In this document: one piece after another, positions 7,908 through 16,370 of the stretch
Position numbering within the stretch: position 1 is the stretch's first letter
How the letters are laid out: each line of letters begins with the position of its first letter
NCBI RefSeq assembly: GCF_004000805.1
Contig: NZ_BILY01000027.1
Span: 1-64,000 of the forward strand
DNA length: 64,000 bases
Direction: 5' to 3'
DNA from: Paenibacillus glycanilyticus NBRC 16618
GTDB lineage: Bacteria > Bacillota > Bacilli > Paenibacillales > Paenibacillaceae
Position numbers and translations under genes: made by a program
Notes under the pieces: model-generated
The model's database searches: none
Seen by the model: the letters and a program-made list of their open reading frames with translations, nothing else
Told to the model about the DNA's origin: nothing

Positions 7908-8438
7908 TTAGCGACCTTTCAACCATCGTATATCCGTTTCGTAATAAGAGCCAGCCCGAGGTCTTTTGCGCAGCTTAACTTGCAAAACATAATTTTTCAC
8001 AACCGCTTGGCAAATAGTCGGCTTTACAAGCTTAGGCAGCTTAATGATTTCCTTCTGTTGATTAGGAAGCCCTTCAATCCGCAATCGGTCGTCCCGCACG
8101 TACAACCGAAGATTTTCCCGGCTTACTTCACGCGGAAGGTGGAACTTCACAAGTAAGTCTTGATGAGTCTCAAAGAAAGAAATCCCCTCGTTCTCATCCG
8201 CTTGATCCAAGATGGAATTTGCTGCAGAAGGCAGTGATTTCGTCATCATCTTCCTGACGAATTTCTCCACCCAATCCGGCTCTTTCATCACATCGAAGCC
8301 TTTTGGCAAACGTTGTCCGTCCAGCCATCTCTCAAGCTCATCCCATTTGTTTTCCACGATCCCGTTCACCTCCAGCCATTCCTTGTTAGCATATGCGAAG
8401 CTGGGCGGTGCGGCTACTTCTTTCCGTTCGCTGGGCAC
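7908..8438 (-). CDS. Hsp20/alpha-crystallin family protein, CotP-like
   Basis: This protein of up to 176 residues has a C-terminal alpha-crystallin-like beta sandwich (about residues 80-176). The pattern ETHQDLLVKFHLP...LRLYVRDDRLRIEG fits small heat-shock proteins, and an N-terminal helical region precedes it. The GTG at 8438 has a poor ribosome-binding site. An internal GTG at 8357 behind GGAGG (149 residues) is a real alternative. It is divergent from gerP with about 85 bases between starts, as expected for a spore coat Hsp20 such as CotP, but a coat role is inferred from position. Confidence 0.72.
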   Translation of the reverse strand: MPSERKEVAAPPSFAYANKEWLEVNGIVENKWDELERWLDGQRLPKGFDVMKEPDWVEKFVRKMMTKSLPSAANSILDQADENEGISFFETHQDLLVKFHLPREVSRENLRLYVRDDRLRIEGLPNQQKEIIKLPKLVKPTICQAVVKNYVLQVKLRKRPRAGSYYETDIRWLKGR

Positions 8439-8458
8439 TTATCCACACGGGCCGCGGA

Positions 8459-8485
8459 ACCTCTAGGCGTATGCCGCATACGATA
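8459..8485 (+). promoter_or_regulatory. Sigma-K-like promoter of the gerP operon
   Basis: CATACGATA (8477-8485) matches the sigma-K -10 pattern CATANNNTA, with AC 16 bases upstream (8459-8460). It lies about 38 bases before gerPA. In B. subtilis gerP is transcribed late in the mother cell by sigma-K and repressed by GerE, so the match fits the known regulation. Confidence 0.6.
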
Positions 8486-8522
8486 ATATACGAGACGCTT
8501 TAAGGGAAAAGGGTGAGTACGA

Positions 8523-8753
8523 ATGCCTTCTATCGTTGGATTTGTAAAAGTCGTAAGCGTCGGCTCCAGTGCCGTCGTTCAATTCGGAGACGCGGTTCAA
8601 GTATCGCCCTCCAGCCAGACGAAAACCTATGCCGGCTCCGGCTCGTTCCTGACAGGAAGCCTGGCAAATTCAAACAATGCGGTCAGCGCGACCAACACGC
8701 TTGATCCGGACGTTCAAGACAATTCTCAAAACAATCTTGAAACCGTGGTGTAA
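8523..8753 (+). CDS. gerPA: Spore germination protein GerPA/GerPF family
   Basis: This 76-residue protein of the gerPA family (also containing GerPF) opens with MPSIVGFVKVVSVGSSAVVQFGD and contains the SATNTLDPDVQD segment typical of the family. GerP proteins are made in the mother cell late in sporulation and are needed for nutrient germinants to cross the coat. GerPA and GerPF are homologous, so the name follows gene position. AAAAGGGTG lies just upstream of the start. It heads a five-gene gerP cluster. Confidence 0.9.
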   Translation: MPSIVGFVKVVSVGSSAVVQFGDAVQVSPSSQTKTYAGSGSFLTGSLANSNNAVSATNTLDPDVQDNSQNNLETVV

Positions 8754-8756
8754 GGT

Positions 8757-8960
8757 ATGAACTGGACTATTTATCAGACGATCACTATACAGCAGCTTCG
8801 AGTAAACAGCGTATCGAACAGCTCTGTCCTGCAAGTCGGAAGCGCGGGATCCATCCGGTCTTTATCCCAAATGTACAATACGGGAGGATTTACCCAACCC
8901 GCGCCGCAGCTCGGGGAAGAAAGCCCGCTATCGCTGGTCCCGCTTCCGGATCCCGCTTAA
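8757..8960 (+). CDS. gerPB: Spore germination protein GerPB
   Basis: This 67-residue protein begins 3 bases after the gerPA stop. The segment YQTITIQQLRVNSVSNSSVL followed by GSAG and SQMYNTGGF matches GerPB. The Pro-rich end (PLSLVPLPDPA) is typical. It acts with the other GerP proteins in germinant permeation through the spore coat, and the near-zero spacing supports one transcript. Confidence 0.9.
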   Translation: MNWTIYQTITIQQLRVNSVSNSSVLQVGSAGSIRSLSQMYNTGGFTQPAPQLGEESPLSLVPLPDPA

Positions 8961-8987
8961 CGTTTAATTAGAGAGGAGGCTTTTATC

Positions 8988-9665
8988 ATGCAGCAGCAGC
9001 CGCCCGGCAATGGGCTGTCTCCATGGCAAGCCTGGTCGCTTGAGCTTCAAACCAAATTAAGAGCGCAGCAGAGCCAGATTTATTCCTTGGAGCAGCAGCT
9101 CGCTGTTCTAAGCGAGCAGCTGAAGCAATTGGAGAACAAGCCAACCTATAATATCGAGAAGCTGGAATATCATTTCGACCAATTAAAAGTAGAGAAGCTT
9201 GAAGGCACTTTAAATATCGGCATGACTCCGCCGGGCATGCCCGGCGGTGACGGTGATATCGATCAGCTTGCGGTACAGCAGCATAAGCCTAACGTATACC
9301 CGGCAGCAGCCTCCGGCATAACCCCGCCGTCCGAGCCATATGCGGGCTTGCGGGCGGAAGTGGATCGTTTTTTGAGCCAGCACGGTACGCAAAGGCTCAT
9401 TGCACTCGAAACCGAATACGGGGTCGACCTTGATCCGTATCATCGCCGCATGGTTCTTGAGGATATCCGCAAGCAGCTTCCAACCCGCATTCATTTCTAT
9501 ATGCAGCTGAAGCCGGGCGAGGCTGAAACAGGAACCGGCGGACAAGAACAAAATCCGCAAACCGAGCAGGAAAAAAAAGAAATGATTTTATCCAAAACGA
9601 TCCGGGATGCGGATGCCGCCATGCAAAAATATATCCAGTCGCTAAAAAGCGGCAATGGCAGCTGA
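8988..9665 (+). CDS. gerPC: Spore germination protein GerPC
   Basis: This 225-residue protein is the largest GerP member. Residues about 18-50 form a Gln/Leu-rich coiled coil, followed by KPTYNIEKLEYHFDQLKVEKLEGTLNIG, characteristic of GerPC. The middle is Pro/Gly-rich and the C-terminal half helical. AGAGAGGAGG lies about 8 bases before the ATG. It lies between gerPB and gerPD in conserved order. Confidence 0.93.
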   Translation: MQQQPPGNGLSPWQAWSLELQTKLRAQQSQIYSLEQQLAVLSEQLKQLENKPTYNIEKLEYHFDQLKVEKLEGTLNIGMTPPGMPGGDGDIDQLAVQQHKPNVYPAAASGITPPSEPYAGLRAEVDRFLSQHGTQRLIALETEYGVDLDPYHRRMVLEDIRKQLPTRIHFYMQLKPGEAETGTGGQEQNPQTEQEKKEMILSKTIRDADAAMQKYIQSLKSGNGS

Positions 9666-9681
9666 CAGGAGAGGTTAGGCA

Positions 9682-9903
9682 ATGGTGAATTTTACAGTGC
9701 ATAATTGCGGTTTAACCGTTGGCAATATTGAAATACTAGGTGTATCGGCAGCTTCCATGCTCCAGATCGGCGACTCCGACTACGTCACCTTGTATTCGAT
9801 GTTTGATACCCCGCCCGAATCCGTCATTGTTGGGCCGATAGCCCCGCTCCCCACGCCGGAAGGCGAAGAGGAAGCGGTTGGCGAATCCCCGATGGCCGGT
9901 TAG
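9682..9903 (+). CDS. gerPD: Spore germination protein GerPD
   Basis: This 73-residue protein reads MVNFTVHNCGLTVGNIEILGVSAAS followed by LQIGD, the GerPD pattern. It has a Pro-rich acidic tail. AGGAGAGG precedes the start. It belongs to the same late mother-cell operon. Confidence 0.9.
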   Translation: MVNFTVHNCGLTVGNIEILGVSAASMLQIGDSDYVTLYSMFDTPPESVIVGPIAPLPTPEGEEEAVGESPMAG

Positions 9904-9917
9904 GGGGAACCGTACGA

Positions 9918-10328
9918 ATGGAAGAATCTTATCCCATAAGAGTATCCCAGATTGGTCTGGTGTCCGTTGTTGATGTTTCGATCGGGGCTATTATCCAATT
10001 CGGGGACCGCGCCGAAGGTTCGCCTAAGCTGAATGCCCTTGCCGTTCAACGAGCGGTTGATCATACGAAGGCAGGAAGCGTTTATTTCGAGTCTTACCCG
10101 ATTTTCGATCGTCCGCTCCCCAAGCTGATCGACCCGGTAGCGGACGCCGGAGAAGATGTACGGATCAAAAGGGTTAACCACTGCCCTAGGATTAACGTAG
10201 GCTGCATAAGCGTGGTTGGCGTGGGCTCCACTTCAAGCCTGCTTGCGGGCAATGCGATGCGAACAATTGCAGAATCTAGAATCAAGCATATCAGGCAGTA
10301 CGAGAAAACGCTGATTCCTATCACCTAG
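9918..10328 (+). CDS. gerPE: Spore germination protein GerPE
   Basis: This 136-residue protein shows the GerPE-type opening YPIRVSQIGLVSVVDVSIGAIIQFGD and the internal CISVVGVGSTSSLLAGN motif, which echoes the GerP fold. It is the last gerP gene here. No gerPF follows, although gerPF is the sixth gene of the B. subtilis operon. Confidence 0.85.
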   Translation: MEESYPIRVSQIGLVSVVDVSIGAIIQFGDRAEGSPKLNALAVQRAVDHTKAGSVYFESYPIFDRPLPKLIDPVADAGEDVRIKRVNHCPRINVGCISVVGVGSTSSLLAGNAMRTIAESRIKHIRQYEKTLIPIT

Positions 10329-10441
10329 GCGAAATCATCAAAAGCATCTGCACAGGTACAAATGTCCAATTTCCGTACCCACTCCCCTCATATATTGGTC
10401 TTGTGATTGGGATCACCACAACGACTCGGGAGGAATGAACA

Positions 10442-10573
10442 ATGGGTTACCCTGTAGCAGGAGCTAATATGGGCTGTGCACCGGTTCAAGGAGTCTGGAA
10501 TAATAGCGCGGCCTATATTCTTGTTTTATTCGTATTGCTGGTTATCATTATCCGTACCTGCAGCTTCTTCTAA
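10442..10573 (+). CDS. YjcZ-family sporulation peptide
   Basis: This 43-residue peptide starts MGYPVAGANMGC and ends with one hydrophobic helix (YILVLFVLLVIIIRTC) and SFF, the pattern of YjcZ/SscA-type small sporulation proteins. GGGAGG lies 8 bases upstream of the ATG. It follows the gerP operon by 113 bases and is followed at once by a strong terminator. Small proteins of this class are linked to spore coat assembly in Bacillus; the role here is inferred. Confidence 0.8.
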   Translation: MGYPVAGANMGCAPVQGVWNNSAAYILVLFVLLVIIIRTCSFF

Positions 10574-10591
10574 GAAGCGCTACGGATCAAA

Positions 10592-10628
10592 ACAAAGCCG
10601 CTTAGCAGTCTGCTAAGCGGCTTTACTT
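10592..10628. terminator. Bidirectional terminator between the spore and glycogen blocks
   Basis: GCCGCTTAGCA (10597-10607) and TGCTAAGCGGC (10611-10621) form a perfect 11-bp stem with A-rich and T-rich flanks. It can terminate the YjcZ-type gene from the left and the GH15 gene from the right. Confidence 0.85.
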
Positions 10629-10635
10629 CATGGAT

Positions 10636-12606
10636 TTAATTCTTTGCGCCTTGGAGTTCTTTATACTTCGCAGCGTATTTGCTTACGCTTTGAACAAAGG
10701 TCGCATGCGACCAGGTGAGCGGTGCCACGGACAGCGGCGAGCCGTCGTACGGATTAAGCTGCTCCGGCAGCAGCCCGCTCGACAAGGCGTGATCGACGAC
10801 CCATTCCAACGTCCTGAGCGGACCTTCCAGGTCTGCCAGCGTAAGCGCGGATTCAATCTCGTAATTAGCCACCCACAACGTGCAGATGATCCACGGATTG
10901 CCTGGAACCTGGTCGATTTCTCCGGATTGCTGGAAGTAATAATCATTGGTATATCTGGCGATACCGCCAATATGAGTCCTTACGCGAAGCCCTTCTTTTA
11001 TCGCATTCATCGTCTTCTGCACGCGTTCATCATGAACGGACAAGACGCCAAATTCCCATAATCCGAATATGCTGCTCTCCAGCGTCATATCCTTCACCCA
11101 CCGGTTATCCCGTTGTACAAGCCCGCGGGCGAAACGGCCGGATTCTTCATCCCAGAGATGGGTCAATATCCCGGTTTTGACGGTATGGGCCATATTGCGG
11201 TAGTGGTCGCTCCGCTCATAATCCCCGAAGAGCTCGGTGAAGAAGGCTCCTGCCATTAAACCGGCATAAACGGAAGCGGCGGTATACGTCCAGATCCCGT
11301 ACCGTTCCTCCCACAGATCATAGCTTGGCTTCGGAAGCGACAGCTCCGGCTCGATATATTCGCTGAGAAAGGAAGCGGCCTTCCGGATCAAGTTGCTGTA
11401 GAGGGATTGAGGCAGCTCGATAACCTGATTCCGCGAGTAGTCCTGCCACAAGGCAAACAGAACAAGCGCGGTCTCGTCTTCCTGGATCGGAATTCTCTGG
11501 CTCCCCTTCACAATATAGGGATGCCAACTGGAGCCTACCGTGCCGTCCGGATTGTACTTATGATACAAATAACCTTCCGGTGACAAGGCGTTCGCACAGA
11601 AATAGAAAAACGGCGAAATGACGCTCTGATAGCCAGCCAGCGACATCGCCTCGGCGATCAGCGCGCCGTCGCGCGGCCACATATAACTGTAATGATCGCG
11701 GTTGTACTGCAAAATATCCGTATCATTCGCGGCCAGAATAGCGCCGCGCTCATCGACCTGCGTCCGGACAAGCAGCAGACTATGCTTGAACATTCGGGTG
11801 ACCTCTTTGGGCAAATCCCCTAGATCGGACTCGGCACGCTGCAGCCAATGCTTCCAGTAAATGACGATCCGGCTGAGCAGCTTCTCGGGATGATTATCCT
11901 TCACGTATTTATGAAGGGTTTTGACTTCCTCGAGATTTTTGCCAACGGACATCCAGTAATACAACGTCTTTTCTCCGTTGCCCGGCACCGTTGTGCGAAG
12001 GCCAATCGTACTGTCAACCGAGCCTTGGGCAATCGTATTGCCCATGAGCACGCCGTCTTCCGCGTCGCGCCAGGTTCCCTCGGCGGAGTGAAACCTTTTA
12101 ATACCGGTAGAATATTGCATAATGCCGCCTTCATCCGTGCATCCGCTGAACATGAAGTAGTTCGAGCGCTTGTAGTGGAACATCGTGTTATTTTCCGGAT
12201 AATAAGCAGCCGTATCTCCTACCTCCGAACCTTCAATCATCAAATCCTGATGGAAGAAAAGCCGGGCTTCCCGGCTTTCATTCCTCTTGTTGCGCACGAC
12301 AACCCGTTTAATGTAGATGCATTCGCGCTGATGAATGCCATCGTTCATTTGCAACTCTACGCCTAATCCCTCATGCCTCGCAATAATGTTCGTCACAAGG
12401 GAATCCTCGATATAGTTGAGCTCGAATTCCCATTCCTTCTCATCCAGCCAAGAAAATGCGCCTCCGATCCAGATCCCGAACCGGCAATAGTGACCGCCCA
12501 CATGGTTTAGCTGTCCGACATACGGAAAATAAATATCCCGAATAAAACAATGTTGATCCAAATTGAGCAGCAACTTACCATTGCCGATTACAAGGTGACG
12601 GGCCAT
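10636..12606 (-). CDS. Glycoside hydrolase family 15 protein (glucoamylase-like)
   Basis: This 656-residue GH15 protein has an N-terminal beta-sandwich domain (about residues 1-270) and a C-terminal (alpha/alpha)6 barrel. In the barrel YSYMWPRDGAL and YDLWEERYGIWTYTAA match GH15 substrate and acid Glu regions, and later PGNPWIICTLWVA is also typical. No signal peptide is present, so it acts in the cytoplasm. It is the last gene of the glycogen operon, overlapping the glgA end by 19 bases. It likely releases glucose from glycogen or related glucans; trehalose or isomaltose as substrate cannot be excluded because GH15 also includes trehalases. Confidence 0.88.
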   Translation of the reverse strand: MARHLVIGNGKLLLNLDQHCFIRDIYFPYVGQLNHVGGHYCRFGIWIGGAFSWLDEKEWEFELNYIEDSLVTNIIARHEGLGVELQMNDGIHQRECIYIKRVVVRNKRNESREARLFFHQDLMIEGSEVGDTAAYYPENNTMFHYKRSNYFMFSGCTDEGGIMQYSTGIKRFHSAEGTWRDAEDGVLMGNTIAQGSVDSTIGLRTTVPGNGEKTLYYWMSVGKNLEEVKTLHKYVKDNHPEKLLSRIVIYWKHWLQRAESDLGDLPKEVTRMFKHSLLLVRTQVDERGAILAANDTDILQYNRDHYSYMWPRDGALIAEAMSLAGYQSVISPFFYFCANALSPEGYLYHKYNPDGTVGSSWHPYIVKGSQRIPIQEDETALVLFALWQDYSRNQVIELPQSLYSNLIRKAASFLSEYIEPELSLPKPSYDLWEERYGIWTYTAASVYAGLMAGAFFTELFGDYERSDHYRNMAHTVKTGILTHLWDEESGRFARGLVQRDNRWVKDMTLESSIFGLWEFGVLSVHDERVQKTMNAIKEGLRVRTHIGGIARYTNDYYFQQSGEIDQVPGNPWIICTLWVANYEIESALTLADLEGPLRTLEWVVDHALSSGLLPEQLNPYDGSPLSVAPLTWSHATFVQSVSKYAAKYKELQGAKN

Positions 12607-14051
12607 CTTTCAGTCCCCTTTCGAGAAGCAAGAAGTTGATCGTACAAGGCTATATAAGCTTTTGCCGAGCGGCTCCAGCTGTAATCTTCCTTGCCGGCGT
12701 TGTCTACGATGCGGCGCCATACGGCATCATCGCGGTAGAAGTGCAGCGCCCGTCTCACCGTATACATGAAATCGTCCGCGTTATAGTGCGTGAAGCTGAA
12801 GCCGTTGCCTTCCCCGGTCTCTTCATTATAGGAGAAGACCGTATCCTTTAGACCGCCAGTTTCCCGGACTACGGGAATGGAACGGTAACGAAGAGCAAGC
12901 AGCTGGCTTAAGCCGCAAGGCTCAAAACGGGATGGCATAAGGAAAATATCCGAGCCTGCATAGATCCTTCTTGCCAGGCGGTCGTTATAACCAAGCCATA
13001 CCGCGGCTTTATTCGGATAACGGGCGACCAGATGATTCACGGCATTCTCGTAATGCCAATCTCCCGCTCCCAGAACAACAAGCTGTACATCCTCCTGCAT
13101 AAGCTCGTCAAGCTTCCAGGTAATGAGGTCCATCCCTTTCGACTCCACCAGACGGCTGATAATGCCGATCAGCGGGGTTTCCTCCGATTCGGGAAGACCC
13201 AGCTCCGCCTGCAAGCTCAGCTTGTTCTTGCGCTTACGGGAGATAGAGGAACGGTAAGGCGTATGTAGGGCATCATCGTTCATCGGATCGTATAGCTCGG
13301 TATCAATCCCGTTGATAATGCCTGTAAGATCGCCGGAACGGCTGCTTAGCAGACCGTCAAGCTTCTCGCCATGCTCCCAGCTCTGGATTTCCCGCGCATA
13401 GGATTCACTGACCGTTGTCAGCTTGTCCGCATAGACAAGCCCCCCTTTCAGGCAGCTTGCGGCACCGTGAAATTCCAGCTTGTCGGCGGTAAACATCTCG
13501 TCTCCCGCTCCCAGAAGCTCCTTCAATAGATCAATGCCGAACAACCCTTGATACATCAGGTTATGGATCGTGAATACCGACTTCACGCCGTCCCAGGCTG
13601 GATCATTCGAATAACGGGTGCGGAGCAGAACCGGAATTAGACCGGCCTGCCAATCATGGCAGTGAACAATATCCGGCTTGTAATCCAGGTACCGCACAGC
13701 CTCCATTACCGCAACGGAATAGAAGACAAACCGCTCGGCATCGTCGTTATAACCGTACAGCCCTCTGCGCCCGAAATAAAACTCATTATCAATCAGATAG
13801 AAGACTACACCGTCGATTTCCGCACGGAACAAGCCGCAATATTGACTTCTCCAACCAAAATTTACATAAAATTCTGCAATTCGCTCAAAATTCTGAATAT
13901 AATAATCTGGGATCTGCTCATACTTGGGCATAATAATACGAACATCGGCTCCACGTTGCTTAAGCGCCTTAGGCAAAGCTCCTGCAACGTCAGCCAGTCC
14001 GCCCGATTTGGCGAGCGGAGTTGCTTCTGAAGCGGCCATTAATATATTCAC
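12588..14051 (-). CDS. glgA: Glycogen synthase (ADP-glucose)
   Basis: This 487-residue GT5 enzyme extends alpha-1,4-glucan from ADP-glucose. The substrate loop KSGGLADVAGALPKAL starts at residue 15, a common variant of KTGGL. The C-terminal domain has MPSRFEPCGLSQL and RETGGLKDTV. Length is normal. It follows glgD by about 40 bases and overlaps the GH15 gene. Confidence 0.97.
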   Translation of the reverse strand: MNILMAASEATPLAKSGGLADVAGALPKALKQRGADVRIIMPKYEQIPDYYIQNFERIAEFYVNFGWRSQYCGLFRAEIDGVVFYLIDNEFYFGRRGLYGYNDDAERFVFYSVAVMEAVRYLDYKPDIVHCHDWQAGLIPVLLRTRYSNDPAWDGVKSVFTIHNLMYQGLFGIDLLKELLGAGDEMFTADKLEFHGAASCLKGGLVYADKLTTVSESYAREIQSWEHGEKLDGLLSSRSGDLTGIINGIDTELYDPMNDDALHTPYRSSISRKRKNKLSLQAELGLPESEETPLIGIISRLVESKGMDLITWKLDELMQEDVQLVVLGAGDWHYENAVNHLVARYPNKAAVWLGYNDRLARRIYAGSDIFLMPSRFEPCGLSQLLALRYRSIPVVRETGGLKDTVFSYNEETGEGNGFSFTHYNADDFMYTVRRALHFYRDDAVWRRIVDNAGKEDYSWSRSAKAYIALYDQLLASRKGTERWPVTL

Positions 14052-14091
14052 GCCTGATCACCTCATACCCTATCCATAATTTAATTGCTAT

Positions 14092-15204
14092 TTATATAAT
14101 CTTACGCTTGCCTGCCAGAAACGGATTTTCGGAAGAACCGCGGATATCGCGGTCATACTGAACGCGTACATCCTTATCGAGAATGCAGTGCTGAACCAGG
14201 CTGTTCTCGCCGATGTCGCCGTTTTGCATAATAATGCTATTGCGGACAACGGCCCCTTTGCGGACATGAACTCCGCGGAACAGAATGCTGTTCTCGACCG
14301 TTCCTTCAATTCGGCAGCCGTTAGCGATAAGGGAATCGGTCACTTTGGATGTTCCCAAATAGCGGGCCGGCGGTTCATCCTTGCCTTTCGTGAATACCAT
14401 GCCCGGCTGGAAGAACAGCTCGCGCCACACGTCGGGGCGAAGCAGGCTCATGTTGCTCTGGTAGAAGCTCGACAGAGTATTCACGACAGCCAGATAACCC
14501 TCGTGCAAATAGCCGTAGACGCGAAGCTTATCGATTCTCGAGAAAATCGCGTGGCGGACCAAGTGGTCCTGCCCTTGGGCAAGGGATGTCTCGACGAGTT
14601 CCATCAGGAGATCCTTGCGCATTACGTACATTTCCATGGAAGAGATATCGCTGTTCATTCTTCCGTAATGGTCCTGCATAGCCGTGACGCGGCCATCCGG
14701 ATCCATCTTCATCTTGCGGGCTTTGCCGCCCATCAGATCGGCATCCCGCTTGCACACGACCGTAATATCCGCTTCGCGTTCCTTATGCGCTTCGATAATC
14801 GGTTCGAAATCGATGTTGCACACCATATGACTGCGGGCAATTACGACATATTCCAGCGTGGAGCGGTTGAAATAGTCGCGGTGCTGGTAGAAATGATATA
14901 AGTCCCCGCGGCTGACTTCCTGAATGTCGTCCGTTGCCGGAGGAAGCAGGAACAAGCCGCTCTGACGGTTATTTAAGTCCCAATGGTCGCCGGAACCGAC
15001 GTGATCCATGAGGGAACGGTATTTCGTATGTGCGAATACGGCTACTTTATTAATTCCGGAGTTAACCATGCTTGAGAGAATGAAATCGATAAGCCGGTAT
15101 CTTGCGCCAAACGGCACGGTAGCAAGGCAGCGGTTTTGCGTCAGCCGCTCCATATCGTCGTTTTCGTGAATCAGATTGATAACGCCCATAACTTGATGTT
15201 TCAT
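14092..15204 (-). CDS. glgD: GlgD, regulatory subunit of ADP-glucose pyrophosphorylase
   Basis: This 370-residue protein has the nucleotidyltransferase fold (PFGARYRLIDFILSSMVNSG) and a C-terminal left-handed beta-helix. Its N-terminal loop lacks the GGxGxRL nucleotide motif of GlgC, as in other Firmicute GlgD proteins, which are thought to modulate GlgC in a heteromer. It starts within the last 4 bases of glgC (ATGA-type overlap), so the two subunits are translationally coupled. Confidence 0.95.
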   Translation of the reverse strand: MKHQVMGVINLIHENDDMERLTQNRCLATVPFGARYRLIDFILSSMVNSGINKVAVFAHTKYRSLMDHVGSGDHWDLNNRQSGLFLLPPATDDIQEVSRGDLYHFYQHRDYFNRSTLEYVVIARSHMVCNIDFEPIIEAHKEREADITVVCKRDADLMGGKARKMKMDPDGRVTAMQDHYGRMNSDISSMEMYVMRKDLLMELVETSLAQGQDHLVRHAIFSRIDKLRVYGYLHEGYLAVVNTLSSFYQSNMSLLRPDVWRELFFQPGMVFTKGKDEPPARYLGTSKVTDSLIANGCRIEGTVENSILFRGVHVRKGAVVRNSIIMQNGDIGENSLVQHCILDKDVRVQYDRDIRGSSENPFLAGKRKII

Positions 15205-16370
15205 GACGGCTCCACCTCCAGCAGCATCGGTTCATTGGATACAAACTCGCCTACGGCAACAACGGTAATCGCATCATCGTCGGGACTGCCGATGCATACG
15301 CCGTCTTCGATTACAGCACCTTCACCAATTATCGCCCGGTAGACGCGGGCTCCTTCGCCAATTTTCACATTCGGCATAATGACCGATTCGCTAACGATAC
15401 TGTTTTTGCCCGTCGTAACGCCAAAGAACAGAATGGATCGCTCGACATCGCCTTCCACAATGCAGCCTTCCGTCACCATAGAGGAGGATACGCTCGCCCC
15501 GCAAGCCACGTATTGGGCCGGACGGTTAGGGCTGACGGAGAAAATTCGCCAATCTTTATCGGCAAGATCAAGCGAAGGCTTATCATCTAATAAATCCATA
15601 TTGGCTTCCCATAAGCTTTCGATCGTGCCGACATCCTTCCAGTAACCGCGGAAAGCATACGTGCTCAGATGCAAACCGTCTCTCATCATGGAAGGAATTA
15701 CGTCCTTGCCGAAGTCATGACTGGAATTGCGGCTGGCTTCGTCTTGAATCAAATACTTCTTCAATACCGACCAGGTGAAAATATAGACGCCCATCGAAGC
15801 GATATTGCTGGTCGGATTTTTTGGTTTTTCTTCGAAAGCCGTAATCCGGTCTTCGTCATCCACGTGCATGACGCCAAAACGGCTTGCTTCCTTCCACGGC
15901 ACTTCAATGCCGGCAATCGTAATATCCGCCCCGCTTTTCTTGTGATGCTGCAGCATCAGATCGTAATCCATTTTATAAATATGGTCACCCGAGATGACCA
16001 GAACATAGTTTGGGTCATAAGATTCAATAAACGCCATATTTTGATAGATTGCATTTGCCGTTCCTTTATACCATACCCCGCCTTTTTGCTTGACGAATGG
16101 AGGCAGAATGGACATGCCGCCATCCCTGCGGTCCAGCCCCCATGGGCTTCCGATGCCCAAATACCGATTCAATTCGAGCGGCTGGTATTGCGTAAGAACC
16201 CCAACCGTGTCAATGCCGGAATGCGTGCAATTGCTTAAAGTAAAGTCGATAATGCGGTACTTCCCCCCAAAATAGACAGCCGGCTTCGCCAAATCCTTTG
16301 TGAGAACTCCCAGTCGCTTGCCTTCTCCTCCTGCCAGCAGCATTGCAATCATTTCCTTTTTTCGACCCAT
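15201..16370 (-). CDS. glgC: Glucose-1-phosphate adenylyltransferase
   Basis: This 389-residue enzyme makes ADP-glucose from glucose-1-phosphate and ATP, the committed step of glycogen synthesis. LLAGGEGKRLGVLT, KPAVYFGGKYRIIDF and SGDHIYKMDY are the nucleotide- and sugar-binding motifs, and the C-terminal third is a beta-helix. Its first 22 bases overlap the end of glgB. GlgC and GlgD are expected to assemble together. Confidence 0.97.
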   Translation of the reverse strand: MGRKKEMIAMLLAGGEGKRLGVLTKDLAKPAVYFGGKYRIIDFTLSNCTHSGIDTVGVLTQYQPLELNRYLGIGSPWGLDRRDGGMSILPPFVKQKGGVWYKGTANAIYQNMAFIESYDPNYVLVISGDHIYKMDYDLMLQHHKKSGADITIAGIEVPWKEASRFGVMHVDDEDRITAFEEKPKNPTSNIASMGVYIFTWSVLKKYLIQDEASRNSSHDFGKDVIPSMMRDGLHLSTYAFRGYWKDVGTIESLWEANMDLLDDKPSLDLADKDWRIFSVSPNRPAQYVACGASVSSSMVTEGCIVEGDVERSILFFGVTTGKNSIVSESVIMPNVKIGEGARVYRAIIGEGAVIEDGVCIGSPDDDAITVVAVGEFVSNEPMLLEVEPS

